Shown piece by piece: positions 7,781 to 15,381 of a stretch of 64,000 bases of DNA; within the stretch, counting starts at the first letter, position 1; each line of letters begins with the position of its first letter. The notes under the pieces are model-generated. The model was given only the letters and a program-made list of their open reading frames with translations. It did no database searches and was not told the DNA's origin. The position numbers and the translations under genes were made by a program. The stretch comes from Phytoactinopolyspora halotolerans (GTDB lineage Bacteria; Actinomycetota; Actinomycetes; Jiangellales; Jiangellaceae): the NCBI RefSeq assembly GCF_010550675.1, contig NZ_JAAGOA010000018.1:62001-126000 (forward strand), read 5' to 3'.

Positions 7781-8503
7781 ATGAACCGCACGGACCGGCT
7801 CTACGCGTTGACCGAGGAACTCCGCCGGGCGGCCACTCGCGGCCGCACCGCGGCACGGCTCGCGGCGCTGTTCGAAGTCAGTCCGCGGACGATCAAGCGT
7901 GATGTGCTGGCCCTGCAGGAGTCCGGCCTGCCCATCTGGGCGCAGCCAGGCCCCGGCGGCGGGTATGTATTGGACCCCGCGGCCACCCTCCCGCCGGTCA
8001 ACTTCACCCCGGCCCAGGCGGTCGCCGTCGCCGTCGCGCTGGCTTCGGTCAGGGACGCCCCGTTCGCTGCGGATGGCGCCAGTGCGCTGGCGAAGGTCTT
8101 CGATGTGCTCGACGACGAGTCTCGCCGACGCGCGGACGACCTGGGGGCGTTGGTCTGGGTCAACGACGATCCCGTTCAGCCGCCGCCGGGCGCCACCCGT
8201 GGCCCGGCATCCGGCGGCCGGGCCATCGAGGAGGCGCTACGGCGGCGCGTCGTGGTCGTCCTCGATTACATCGATGCACAGGGAACGCCGACGCGGCGCC
8301 GCGTCGAACCGATGATGATGGCGCTCACCTACGGCCACTGGTATCTCATCGGCTGGTGCCGCCGGCGTGACGCGGTGCGCTGGTTCCGCTGGGATCGGAT
8401 CCGCGACGCGCACGCCACGCCGGAACGAGTTGTGGAGCGGGATCTGTCCGTCATCGGCGAGTTCCCGGCGACGGCACGCTCCATCGCATGGCGCGCCGAG
8501 TGA
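7781..8503 (+). CDS. YafY-type HTH-WYL transcriptional regulator
   Basis: 240 aa from ATG 7781 (CGGAGG at 7768-7773; a GTG three bases earlier has worse spacing). An N-terminal HTH_11 domain, LAALFEVSPRTIKRDVLALQESGLPI, is followed by a WYL domain: VVVVLDYIDAQGTPTRRRVEP and LTYGHWYLIGWCRRRDAVRWFRWDRI. WYL domains sense ligands, often nucleic-acid fragments or nucleotides. It probably controls the divergent VOC gene. Confidence 0.85.
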   Translation: MNRTDRLYALTEELRRAATRGRTAARLAALFEVSPRTIKRDVLALQESGLPIWAQPGPGGGYVLDPAATLPPVNFTPAQAVAVAVALASVRDAPFAADGASALAKVFDVLDDESRRRADDLGALVWVNDDPVQPPPGATRGPASGGRAIEEALRRRVVVVLDYIDAQGTPTRRRVEPMMMALTYGHWYLIGWCRRRDAVRWFRWDRIRDAHATPERVVERDLSVIGEFPATARSIAWRAE

Positions 8504-8513
8504 GGTACGACGG

Positions 8514-9140
8514 TCAGAAGACCTTGGCGAGTTCGCGTGCCCGGGCCTGTGCGGCTCGGCGATCCGCCTCCGGCTCGGCTGTCACCAGGTCGGGACGGAA
8601 CTCGATGGCACTGATGTCGTCGATGCCCGCCCAGCGCAGCCACGTGTCGAGGTAGGGCGCCTGGTAATCGCTGCCGAAGCCCGGACCCCGTCCGCTCCCG
8701 TACACGCCGCTGGTGTAGACGACGGTGGCCTTCTTGTTTCGTAGCAGACCGGTGTATCCGTGCTCGGGGTCGAAGGAGAACGCCATCCCCGGCTGGCTGA
8801 CGACGTCGATGAACTGCTTGAGGATGTAGGGAACATGGTGATTCCACATCGGCACGCTGAACAGGTACTTCTCGGCGCTGTCGAATCGCTGGAAGGCAGC
8901 CTCGACGGTCTCCCAGGCCGTGGCCTGTGCGTCATCGAACTCGTCGCCGCCGAACACGGCCATCTTGGCGCCGGCCTCGGTGGGGCCGAAGGGCGGCAGT
9001 GTTCCATCCCACAGGTCCCAATGGACCACCCGGTCGTGGGGGTGCGAATCGCGGTAGGCGTCGAGAAAGACCTCCGCGAGCGCCAGGGACTCGGAGCCGG
9101 TCCCGCGTGGTGATGCGGAGATGTGCAGCAGTGTGGTCAT
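8514..9140 (-). CDS. FMN-dependent NADH:quinone oxidoreductase / azoreductase (AzoR-like)
   Basis: 208 aa flavodoxin-fold protein. It shows the N-terminal phosphate-binding segment LLHISASPRGTGSESLAL, the central VPMWNHHVPYILKQFIDVVSQPGMAF, and TGLLRNKKATVVYTSGVYG. These enzymes use NADH and FMN for two-electron reduction of quinones and azo compounds, protecting against electrophiles. GGGAAGG lies just before the ATG. The divergent TetR gene begins 83 bp away and is the likely regulator. Confidence 0.85.
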   Translation of the reverse strand: MTTLLHISASPRGTGSESLALAEVFLDAYRDSHPHDRVVHWDLWDGTLPPFGPTEAGAKMAVFGGDEFDDAQATAWETVEAAFQRFDSAEKYLFSVPMWNHHVPYILKQFIDVVSQPGMAFSFDPEHGYTGLLRNKKATVVYTSGVYGSGRGPGFGSDYQAPYLDTWLRWAGIDDISAIEFRPDLVTAEPEADRRAAQARARELAKVF

Positions 9141-9159
9141 CTGACCTTCCCTTCGATGG

Positions 9160-9263
9160 AGTCCGGTCTGGTAGACGGGCCGCGGGGTCGCGCCCGGCCA
9201 GCCATCTGGACTACAGTCCGCTTATGTCTGCGAGTGACCTTACCGGACCGCAGTCCGGTTATG
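9160..9263. promoter_or_regulatory. Repeated TetR-type operator half-sites
   Basis: The motif (C)AGTCCG recurs: AGTCCGGT at 9160-9167, GGAC-TACA-GTCC at 9208-9219, and ACCGGAC-CGCA-GTCCGGT (7-bp perfect arms) at 9242-9259. CAGTCCGNTTATG appears twice, at 9214-9226 and 9251-9263. The last palindrome is inside the TetR coding region. Probable binding sites for the TetR protein controlling itself and azoR. Confidence 0.55.
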
Positions 9264-9895
9264 CCAGTGCCCCGGACGAACTCCTCATCCTGCGGACGTC
9301 GCCGCCGAAAGAGCGGGCCGATGCGGCGCGCAACCGGTCAGCCGTGCTGGAAGCCGCCGCGCGTCTATTCGGCAGCCGTGGAGTGGAGGACGTGTCGATG
9401 GACGCGATCGCGGCCGAGGCAGGCGTGGGCAAGGGCACGCTCTTCCGGCGTTTCGGCGATAAGGCCGGCCTGGCGACGGCGCTCCTCGACGAACGCGAGC
9501 GAGAGCTGCAGGAGCGGATCCTGTTCGGGCCGGCGCCGCTCGGTCCGGGTCAGATCGACGACGCGCCGTCGCCCGGCGACCGGCTGCGCGCGTTCGTCGA
9601 GGCGTACCTGGATTACGCACTCGAGCACCTCGGCCTGGTCCGCATGTCCGAAACCGCGTCGCCCGGCGCGCGCTATCGCATCGGTGCGTACCGCTTCTGG
9701 CATAGACACGTGGCGTTGTTGCTGGCCGAGGCGTCGAATGGGGGCACGCTCGACGCCGACGCGATCGCGCATGCCGTGCTGGCGCCGTTGGCGGCCGAAC
9801 ACCTGCACGCTGTGGTGTCGGAGCATGGCGAGGACAGAGTGCGAGCTGCCACGCTGACTGTGGTCACCACGCTCCTTGCCGCCGTTGCGGCGTGA
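9224..9895 (+). CDS. TetR-family repressor, probable regulator of the azoreductase
   Basis: 223 aa from ATG 9224. HTH: RSAVLEAAARLFGSRGVEDVSMDAIAAEAGVGKGTLFRRFGDKAGLATALL. The C-terminal ligand-binding half has the DUF-like DRLRAFVEAYLDYALEHL pattern found in many TetR proteins next to NAD(P)H reductases. The start codon follows one operator repeat closely and is followed by another within the first 36 bases of the gene. Confidence 0.85.
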   Translation: MSASDLTGPQSGYASAPDELLILRTSPPKERADAARNRSAVLEAAARLFGSRGVEDVSMDAIAAEAGVGKGTLFRRFGDKAGLATALLDERERELQERILFGPAPLGPGQIDDAPSPGDRLRAFVEAYLDYALEHLGLVRMSETASPGARYRIGAYRFWHRHVALLLAEASNGGTLDADAIAHAVLAPLAAEHLHAVVSEHGEDRVRAATLTVVTTLLAAVAA

Positions 9896-10003
9896 AGGTC
9901 AGTCCCGCGTCCCTGATGCCGGCCCGGAAGCGACCACGCCTTCACATGTAGGGCGCTCGACAGATGATCTTTATAACGATATAGACGTGTTCGTCGCATT
10001 TCG

Positions 10004-10032
10004 TTGACGCGTTCGACGGCCGCCGATACGTT
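10004..10032 (+). promoter_or_regulatory. Predicted promoter TTGACG-N17-TACGTT
   Basis: -35 at 10004-10009 and -10 at 10027-10032 with ideal 17-bp spacing, ~158 bp before the lipoprotein start. The 9896-10189 gap otherwise contains an AT-rich stretch (TTTATAACGATATAGAC at 9970-9986) and no gene. Confidence 0.45.
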
Positions 10033-10189
10033 GCCCGGCAACCAAGATCAGACTGCGTCTCGCACGTGGCCGCCAGGAGGGCCTCGTCCGACCCGTTCGA
10101 GTTCGCCCCATCCATGGGGTGCCAGGTCGATCGCGCGGATGAGGGCGCGGCCGGGCGCCGCAGTGCTCGACCGGAGGGGGCGGATACAC

Positions 10190-10882
10190 ATGTTCACCAT
10201 CGCATCGCCACGCCGGCGTGCCCTCGTGCATGCGGCGGTTTCGATCGGCATCGCGGCTGGGGTTGTCGCTGGTGCGACGGCTTGCGGAAGCGACGACACC
10301 CCGGCGGCAGACCGGGTGGAGACCACGGAGACCAGCACACCGACGCCGACATCCAGCGCCGCACCGACGCGGTCCGCGCCGACTCCGACCAAGACTCCTA
10401 CCCGGACGAAGACTTCCACCCCGACCCCCGTGATCACGGTGACGACCGAGACGGAGACCGAAGCCATCCCGTTCAAGACGGTGGAGACGGATGATCCGGA
10501 TATGCCGAAGGGGGAGAGCGCCGTCGTCACGGAAGGGGTCGAGGGGGAAAAGACTCTGACCTACGAGGTGACGGCCACCGATGGCGAGGAGACATCCCGT
10601 GAGCTGGTCGACGAGGAGATCACGACTCAACCGGTGGACGAGGTCATCGCCGTGGGCACCTACGTGGAGCCTGAACCGGAACCAGAGCCGGAGCCGGAAT
10701 CAGAGCCGGAGGGCGATTGCGATCCCAATTATGCGGGGGCGTGCGTCCCCATCGACAGCGATGTGGACTGCGCAGGTGGGAGCGGCGACGGCCCGTCATA
10801 CGTGCGAGGGCCGGTGACCGTCATCGGCACCGATGTCTACCGGCTGGACGCGGACGGGGACGGTATCGCCTGCGAGCAGTGA
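10190..10882 (+). CDS. Secreted lipoprotein with G5 and excalibur calcium-binding domains
   Basis: 230 aa from ATG 10190 (GGAGGGGG upstream). A basic n-region and hydrophobic h-region end in a lipobox-like GATAC with Cys28, followed by a long Thr/Pro-rich spacer. A G5 domain (EAIPFKTVETDD ... TTQPVDEVIAVGTY, ~90-160) binds cell-wall N-acetylglucosamine in known cases. Next comes a (PE)n linker and an excalibur domain (DCDPNYAGACVP ... YRLDADGDGIACEQ), whose DxDxDGxxCE loop binds Ca2+. This is a cell-wall-associated envelope protein. Enzymatic activity is not evident. Confidence 0.85.
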   Translation: MFTIASPRRRALVHAAVSIGIAAGVVAGATACGSDDTPAADRVETTETSTPTPTSSAAPTRSAPTPTKTPTRTKTSTPTPVITVTTETETEAIPFKTVETDDPDMPKGESAVVTEGVEGEKTLTYEVTATDGEETSRELVDEEITTQPVDEVIAVGTYVEPEPEPEPEPESEPEGDCDPNYAGACVPIDSDVDCAGGSGDGPSYVRGPVTVIGTDVYRLDADGDGIACEQ

Positions 10883-10924
10883 CCTCTGGCGACGGCTAGG
10901 CCGGGCCAGGCCGCCGACGATGCC

Positions 10925-10976
10925 GGAAACGGCATGCATTGTGGTCGCCCGAACGACCACGATGCATGCCATTTCC
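10925..10976. terminator. Bidirectional terminator-like hairpin
   Basis: A 23-bp stem (GGAAACGGCATGCATTGTGGTCG paired with 10954-10976, two mismatches) with a 6-base loop, placed between the convergent lipoprotein and repressor genes. No T-tract. Confidence 0.6.
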
Positions 10977-10994
10977 GCAGCGCGAGCGCTCAGC

Positions 10995-12203
10995 TCATGT
11001 GGGCGGCGCGGTGGACTCGCGGACGACCAACTGCGGTCCGATCACGACGCGATGCTTCGGCCGATCCTCCGAGGGGTCCTGTAGGCGCGCCATGAGCAGG
11101 TCGAACGCCGCCCGGCCGATCGCCTCGCGGTGTGGGCGTACCGCTGTCAGGGGCGGATCGCACAGGGCGGCCACCTGGTCGTCGTAGGCGAGGACCGCGA
11201 GGTCCCCGGGTACCTTGATGCCGCGCTCCTGGCACCGCTCCACCAGGGAGATCGCCTCGGGATCGGAATGTACCAGCAGCGCGGTGGTCCCGCTGTCCAG
11301 GCAGGCGTCCAGGATCTCCTCCACGGTCGCCGGCCAGCCGCTCTCCCGGTGATCGACGGTCTCCCTGTCCGGTGCCTCCGTGTGGTTGAGCTCGAGCTCG
11401 TCGCACGCAGCCCGCCAGCCGCGGCGGATGCGTGGCGCGTGCGGACTGCCCAGCGTCGTGAGCAGCCCCACCTTGTGGTGCCCCAACGCGGCCAAGTGCC
11501 GCACCGCGACGGCTGCGCCGAGCTCGTGATCACTGACCACGGACTCCATCGGCTCCAGGTACGGGCCGATGGCGGCCGATCGCTCGACCAGCACCACGGG
11601 CACGGTCGCGGACCGCAGCCACCGCACCAGTTCCTCGCCTTCGGTGCCCGTCGTCGTGGGTGCGACGAGGAGACCGTCCACGCCGACGCCCTCGACCAGC
11701 CGGTCGAGTTGTCGTCGCTCATCAGCCGCCTCATAGGTGGCGCCGCGCAGGACAATTCGGACCTCCGCCTGCGCGGCGGCCTCGCGCACGCCGCGGATGA
11801 CGTCAGGCCAGTAGTAGTCCAGCGAAGGCACGACCATGCCGACCGTGGCGTGCGGGGACTCCGGGCCGTTCGGGCCGGAAGACCCGTCCGTGTGCCCGGT
11901 CGCCGTGTGCCCGACCGCCGTGTGCCCGGCCGCCGCGTGCCCGGCGACCGTGTGGGAGTCCGGCAGTTCAGCTGCGGGTCCGCCGTCGGATGCGGCCTCG
12001 TCGCGCAACGTCGCTCCCCCGTGGACTCGGCGAAGCAGGCCTTGGCTGGCGAGCAGCGCGATGTCCCGGCGGACGGTGATGGGTGTGACCCCCAATGTAT
12101 CCGCCAGATCGTTGACGCGGACCGTTCCCCGCCGGTGCAGCTCGTTCAGGACGCGCTCGCGTCGTTCCTCCGGCAGGAGCACCGGCGGCTCGGACGACGT
12201 CAT
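10995..12203 (-). CDS. Chimeric DeoR-HTH / LacI-type sugar-binding repressor
   Basis: 402 aa. The N-terminus is a DeoR winged helix (LPEERRERVLNELHRRGTVRVNDLADTLGVTPITVRRDI, GLLRRVHGGATL). From ~130 onward it is a LacI/GalR periplasmic-binding-like domain (VGMVVPSLDYYWPDVIRGV, GLLVAPT, HLAALGHHKVGLLT, LAVLAYDDQVAAL, PPLTAVRPHREAIGRAAFDLL). The two are joined by a linker of GHTAV/GHTAT pentapeptide repeats. ATG overlaps the lyase stop (ATGA), so it is co-translated with the lyase. It is the obvious regulator of the carbohydrate locus, relieved by a breakdown sugar; the sugar is unknown. Confidence 0.9.
   Translation of the reverse strand: MTSSEPPVLLPEERRERVLNELHRRGTVRVNDLADTLGVTPITVRRDIALLASQGLLRRVHGGATLRDEAASDGGPAAELPDSHTVAGHAAAGHTAVGHTATGHTDGSSGPNGPESPHATVGMVVPSLDYYWPDVIRGVREAAAQAEVRIVLRGATYEAADERRQLDRLVEGVGVDGLLVAPTTTGTEGEELVRWLRSATVPVVLVERSAAIGPYLEPMESVVSDHELGAAVAVRHLAALGHHKVGLLTTLGSPHAPRIRRGWRAACDELELNHTEAPDRETVDHRESGWPATVEEILDACLDSGTTALLVHSDPEAISLVERCQERGIKVPGDLAVLAYDDQVAALCDPPLTAVRPHREAIGRAAFDLLMARLQDPSEDRPKHRVVIGPQLVVRESTAPPT
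11889..11948. repeat. 15-bp tandem repeats coding the repressor linker
   Basis: Four 15-bp units of consensus CGTGTGCCCGGCCGC (plus a partial fifth) inside the DeoR-LacI gene. They encode the (G-H-T-A-x) pentapeptide series of the interdomain linker, so copy number changes would keep frame and alter linker length. Confidence 0.85.
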
Positions 12204-14152
12204 GCCGCCACCTCCACGGTCAGAGTGAAGCTGCCGCGGGCCCGACCGGGTAGATGCAGGTCGAGCCGGGTCAACCGCGGTCCCCACACGTCGGAGAGCA
12301 TCGGATCGTCCAGCTCACGCGGAGTCAGCGTGGCCGACACCACGCCCGGGTCCCAGCGCAGAGCGACCGGCCGGGCGTCGTCCAGGGGGCGGACGACGAT
12401 CCGGCCGTCGCCGGTCGGTGTGACCTGCCCGGCCAGCAGGTAACGGATCGTGGTGGGTGCGTCGTCCCGGTCGTCCTCGGCGACGTCCGCCGTGAGGCCC
12501 GCTGCGACGTCCGCCGCGAACAGCCAGGCGTCGTCGATGGTGACCTGACGCCGGGTGCGGTCCAGCGTGGCCGTCCGATACCACGACTGCAGGCCTGCCA
12601 CCGGATAGGCGGTGGCCAGGTCGAGCCGGACCTCGAAACGGGATTCATCGGCGGTGGCCACGACGTCGCGTGCGCGGTAGCGCGAGCCCTGACCCTGTGC
12701 TGCGCCGCGGATCTCCGGCACGTTGTGCCAGCTGCTCTGCATCGTCCATATCGAGTATCGGTCGGGGCCGAATGTCTGCGCCGTATATGTGGGACGTCCG
12801 GGGTCCACGAGCGCCGGCACGCCGTCCACAGCCACGACCACGGAGCCGACGTCGTTGTGGTTGTGGTGCTCGTCGTTGTGGCCACCCTTGATCGCGAGCG
12901 CGAGGCCGTCGGCGGTCCCGCCCTTCTCCCGGGCGAGACCGACCTGCGTGCCCGGCAGCCACACCTGGGCGAGCAGTGGTGGCGTGGCGGGTTCGGCTGC
13001 CAGCCACGCCGGATCGTTCAGCGCCATCAGCAACCGGCCCAAGCCGTTCTCGTCCGTGGCCGCAGGGCTTCCGGGGGTGCGATGTGCGGCGGCGTGCCGG
13101 GCGGCGTCGTCGTCGCCGACGCGCGTCGCCCACCGGTGCAGTGCGTGCCAGGGTTGTTCGCTCGGCGGCCGGGCACGGGCGTCAGCGACGTTGAGGTACC
13201 AGCCCGCACCCAGGTGCATCCGGTGCGGGAACGCCACCGTCTCCCGGACCACGGGCACCTCGGCGGCGTCCAGCGCGCCCCCGGTGACGTGCGCCAGGAC
13301 GTCCAGCGCCTCCAGCGCGCGGCATGCCCCGTTCCACCAGTATTCGTAGCCTTCGTCGATCGAGCCGTCAGCGGGCAACGCGTCGAGGAACCGGTCCAAT
13401 CCCTCGACGGCCTTCGCCACGGTGCGGGCCTTCCGCTCCTCGTCGTCCAGCAGCTGCACCGCGGCGACCAGAACGTTGCCGCAGATCCACGGGCACCAGT
13501 TGTGCACGTTGCCGTCGAGTCCGAGCCAGTGCCAGTCGTTGCGGTCCAGGAACGGGTCGAGGACGCGATTGCGGGTCTCCCAGCGTATCCGGTCGCGCAG
13601 GCCGGGGTAGCGCTCGTCGAGCATCGGCCCGAGGGCGTGGTCGGTCCAGGCCAGTTGGGCGGCGACCTCGCCGGCCCCGAGATCGACGTGAGGCATGCGG
13701 ACGTCCGGAACGACCGTGCCCGTGGCGCGGGGCGTGGGATCGTGCGCGGCCCAGCACCAGGAGGACTGCTCGCAGAGCACCGCGATGCCGTCGGCCGCCT
13801 CGTCCAGCCAGGCGGCACCGTCGGCGGCGGCCAGGACGACCGCACGGGTGAGTCGCCGCTGCCTGGCGCCGACCTGATCCTCATACGCGGTGCGGTTGCC
13901 GTCGCGCAGGAAACGTGCGTACTGCGAGATCAGCGGCTGCGGCCAAGGCGTCGTGCGCTCGGCCTCGGCGGCGACGCGCAGATGCTGCACTGTTGCCGCG
14001 GCTTCGCCGGCGGACCGTCCCAGCGAGGCAGCCGTAGCTCCGGGCAACGCCTCCGGACGGGAACGCAGCGTGTGAGCCAGGGCCTCGGCCCTCGCCGCCG
14101 ACCCCCACCTGGACAGCAGAGGGCCAGGCTGATCGGGCGGCGACGGTGCCAT
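12200..14152 (-). CDS. Heparinase II/III-family protein (putative polysaccharide lyase)
   Basis: 650 aa. The N-terminal half is an alpha/alpha toroid with aromatic- and histidine-containing motifs (NDWHWLGLDGNVHNWCPWICGNVL, GSIDEGYEYWWNG). The C-terminal heparinase II/III beta-sandwich begins with AIKGGHNDEHHNHNDVGSVV and VDGVPALVDPGRPTYTA, the family's signature with catalytic-type His/Tyr residues. No signal peptide, so it acts in the cytoplasm, probably on imported uronic-acid oligosaccharides. It is divergent from the dehydrogenase-DUF2264-ABC operon. The true substrate could be heparin-like, alginate-like or a plant uronide. Confidence 0.85.
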   Translation of the reverse strand: MAPSPPDQPGPLLSRWGSAARAEALAHTLRSRPEALPGATAASLGRSAGEAAATVQHLRVAAEAERTTPWPQPLISQYARFLRDGNRTAYEDQVGARQRRLTRAVVLAAADGAAWLDEAADGIAVLCEQSSWCWAAHDPTPRATGTVVPDVRMPHVDLGAGEVAAQLAWTDHALGPMLDERYPGLRDRIRWETRNRVLDPFLDRNDWHWLGLDGNVHNWCPWICGNVLVAAVQLLDDEERKARTVAKAVEGLDRFLDALPADGSIDEGYEYWWNGACRALEALDVLAHVTGGALDAAEVPVVRETVAFPHRMHLGAGWYLNVADARARPPSEQPWHALHRWATRVGDDDAARHAAAHRTPGSPAATDENGLGRLLMALNDPAWLAAEPATPPLLAQVWLPGTQVGLAREKGGTADGLALAIKGGHNDEHHNHNDVGSVVVAVDGVPALVDPGRPTYTAQTFGPDRYSIWTMQSSWHNVPEIRGAAQGQGSRYRARDVVATADESRFEVRLDLATAYPVAGLQSWYRTATLDRTRRQVTIDDAWLFAADVAAGLTADVAEDDRDDAPTTIRYLLAGQVTPTGDGRIVVRPLDDARPVALRWDPGVVSATLTPRELDDPMLSDVWGPRLTRLDLHLPGRARGSFTLTVEVAA

Positions 14153-14191
14153 GTGTCCCTCCGGTCTGTGAGTCGGTTACCCGATCATCTC

Positions 14192-14283
14192 TGATCGATA
14201 TTGTTTATTTCAAGGTCTTGACGGCAACGTGTCGGCGGAGTTTACTGTTCAGCCACGCCCAAATGAACATAAATGATCGATCG
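14192..14283. promoter_or_regulatory. Divergent promoter with facing TGATCGAT...TTTAT sites
   Basis: AT-rich gap between the lyase and dehydrogenase genes. TGATCGATATTGTTTATTT (14192-14210) faces AAATGAACATAAATGATCGAT (14261-14281), which reads as a similar site on the other strand. The pair is the best candidate operator for the DeoR-LacI repressor, controlling both operons. Confidence 0.5.
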
Positions 14284-14367
14284 CGAACGCTGCGGCGATC
14301 ACCGTCGCTCATGCCGGAAGGTCATGCCGGAAGGTGCGAGCCGACAACGACCGGAGAGAGGCGATAC

Positions 14368-15381
14368 GTGACAAGCCGACGGCCGAATGCGCTGCTCCTC
14401 ATGGATGACCGGACCTTCGAGCTGCAGTTCCGTGAGCCTCAGCTGCGCCGGGTCCGCTCGCTGGTCGAGCTCGGCGAACCGATGCGTGCCGACGATCTTG
14501 ATTCGCCCGAGGTCCGGCAGCGACTGCAGGAGGTGGAGGTCCTGTTGACGTCCTGGGGCTGTCCCGAGCTGACCGAGGAACGGTTGGCCGGCATGCCCGG
14601 CCTGCGGGCCGTCTTCCATTGCGCGGGCAGTGTGCGTTCGTTCGTCACCGATGCGGTGTGGCGGCGCCACCTACTGGTGACCAATGCTGCGGACGAGAAC
14701 GCGATCCCGGTCGCCGAGTTCACCTTCGCCGCGGTCGTCTTCGCCGGCAAGAAGGTGCCGTTCCTGGGGAGCGAGGCGCGCGAGCATCGCGGGGCATGGG
14801 AATTCGTGCGGTTCCGCGAGGATCTGTCGAACCGCGGCCGTGTGGTGGGTGTGGTCGGATTCTCCCGGGTCGGGCAGCGCGTGGTGGAGCGGCTGCGCAG
14901 CCTCGATGTGGAGATCCTGGTAGCGGACCCGTACGCGGACAAGAGCGCGGTCGCCGACGCCGGCGCGCGCCTGGTCGAGTTGCCCGAGCTGCTCCAGGCG
15001 TGCGATGTGCTGACCCTGCATGTGCCGGAGCTGCCGACGACGCGCCACCTGATCGGTGCGGAGGAGCTGGCGCTGCTGCGCGACGGCGCGACCGTGATCA
15101 ACACGGCCCGCGGGTCGGTGATCGATACTGCCGCCCTGACCCGGGAATGCGCTTACCGGCGTCTGTACGCGATGCTCGACGTGACCGACCCCGACCCGCT
15201 GCCCGCCGACTCGCCCCTCTTCGATCTGCCGAACGTGCTGATCACACCGCACGTCGCCGGTTCGCTCGGCTCGGAGGCGCAGCGGATGAGCGACAGCGCG
15301 CTCGACGAGCTCGAGCGCTACGTGACCGGTCGGCCGCCGCGCGCGGCCGTCACCCCCGACGAGTTGGCGGTGAGCGCATGA
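14368..15381 (+). CDS. D-isomer-specific 2-hydroxyacid dehydrogenase family protein
   Basis: 337 aa from GTG 14368 (GGAGAGAG upstream). The NAD-binding core has VVGVVGFSRVGQRVVERL (a GxSxxG variant of GxGxxG), LLQACDVLTLHVPELPTTRHLI, LRDGATVINTARGSVIDTAAL (catalytic Arg region), and TPHVAGSLG with the catalytic His. Family members reduce 2-keto acids or oxidise D-2-hydroxyacids. In this operon it may handle a uronate-derived keto acid. Its stop overlaps the DUF2264 start (ATGA). Confidence 0.85.
   Translation: MTSRRPNALLLMDDRTFELQFREPQLRRVRSLVELGEPMRADDLDSPEVRQRLQEVEVLLTSWGCPELTEERLAGMPGLRAVFHCAGSVRSFVTDAVWRRHLLVTNAADENAIPVAEFTFAAVVFAGKKVPFLGSEAREHRGAWEFVRFREDLSNRGRVVGVVGFSRVGQRVVERLRSLDVEILVADPYADKSAVADAGARLVELPELLQACDVLTLHVPELPTTRHLIGAEELALLRDGATVINTARGSVIDTAALTRECAYRRLYAMLDVTDPDPLPADSPLFDLPNVLITPHVAGSLGSEAQRMSDSALDELERYVTGRPPRAAVTPDELAVSA

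Noticed and set aside
12254-14194. Plus-strand 646-codon frame opposite the heparinase-like gene
   Set aside because: No domain, antisense to a family-matched protein; typical GC-rich shadow.
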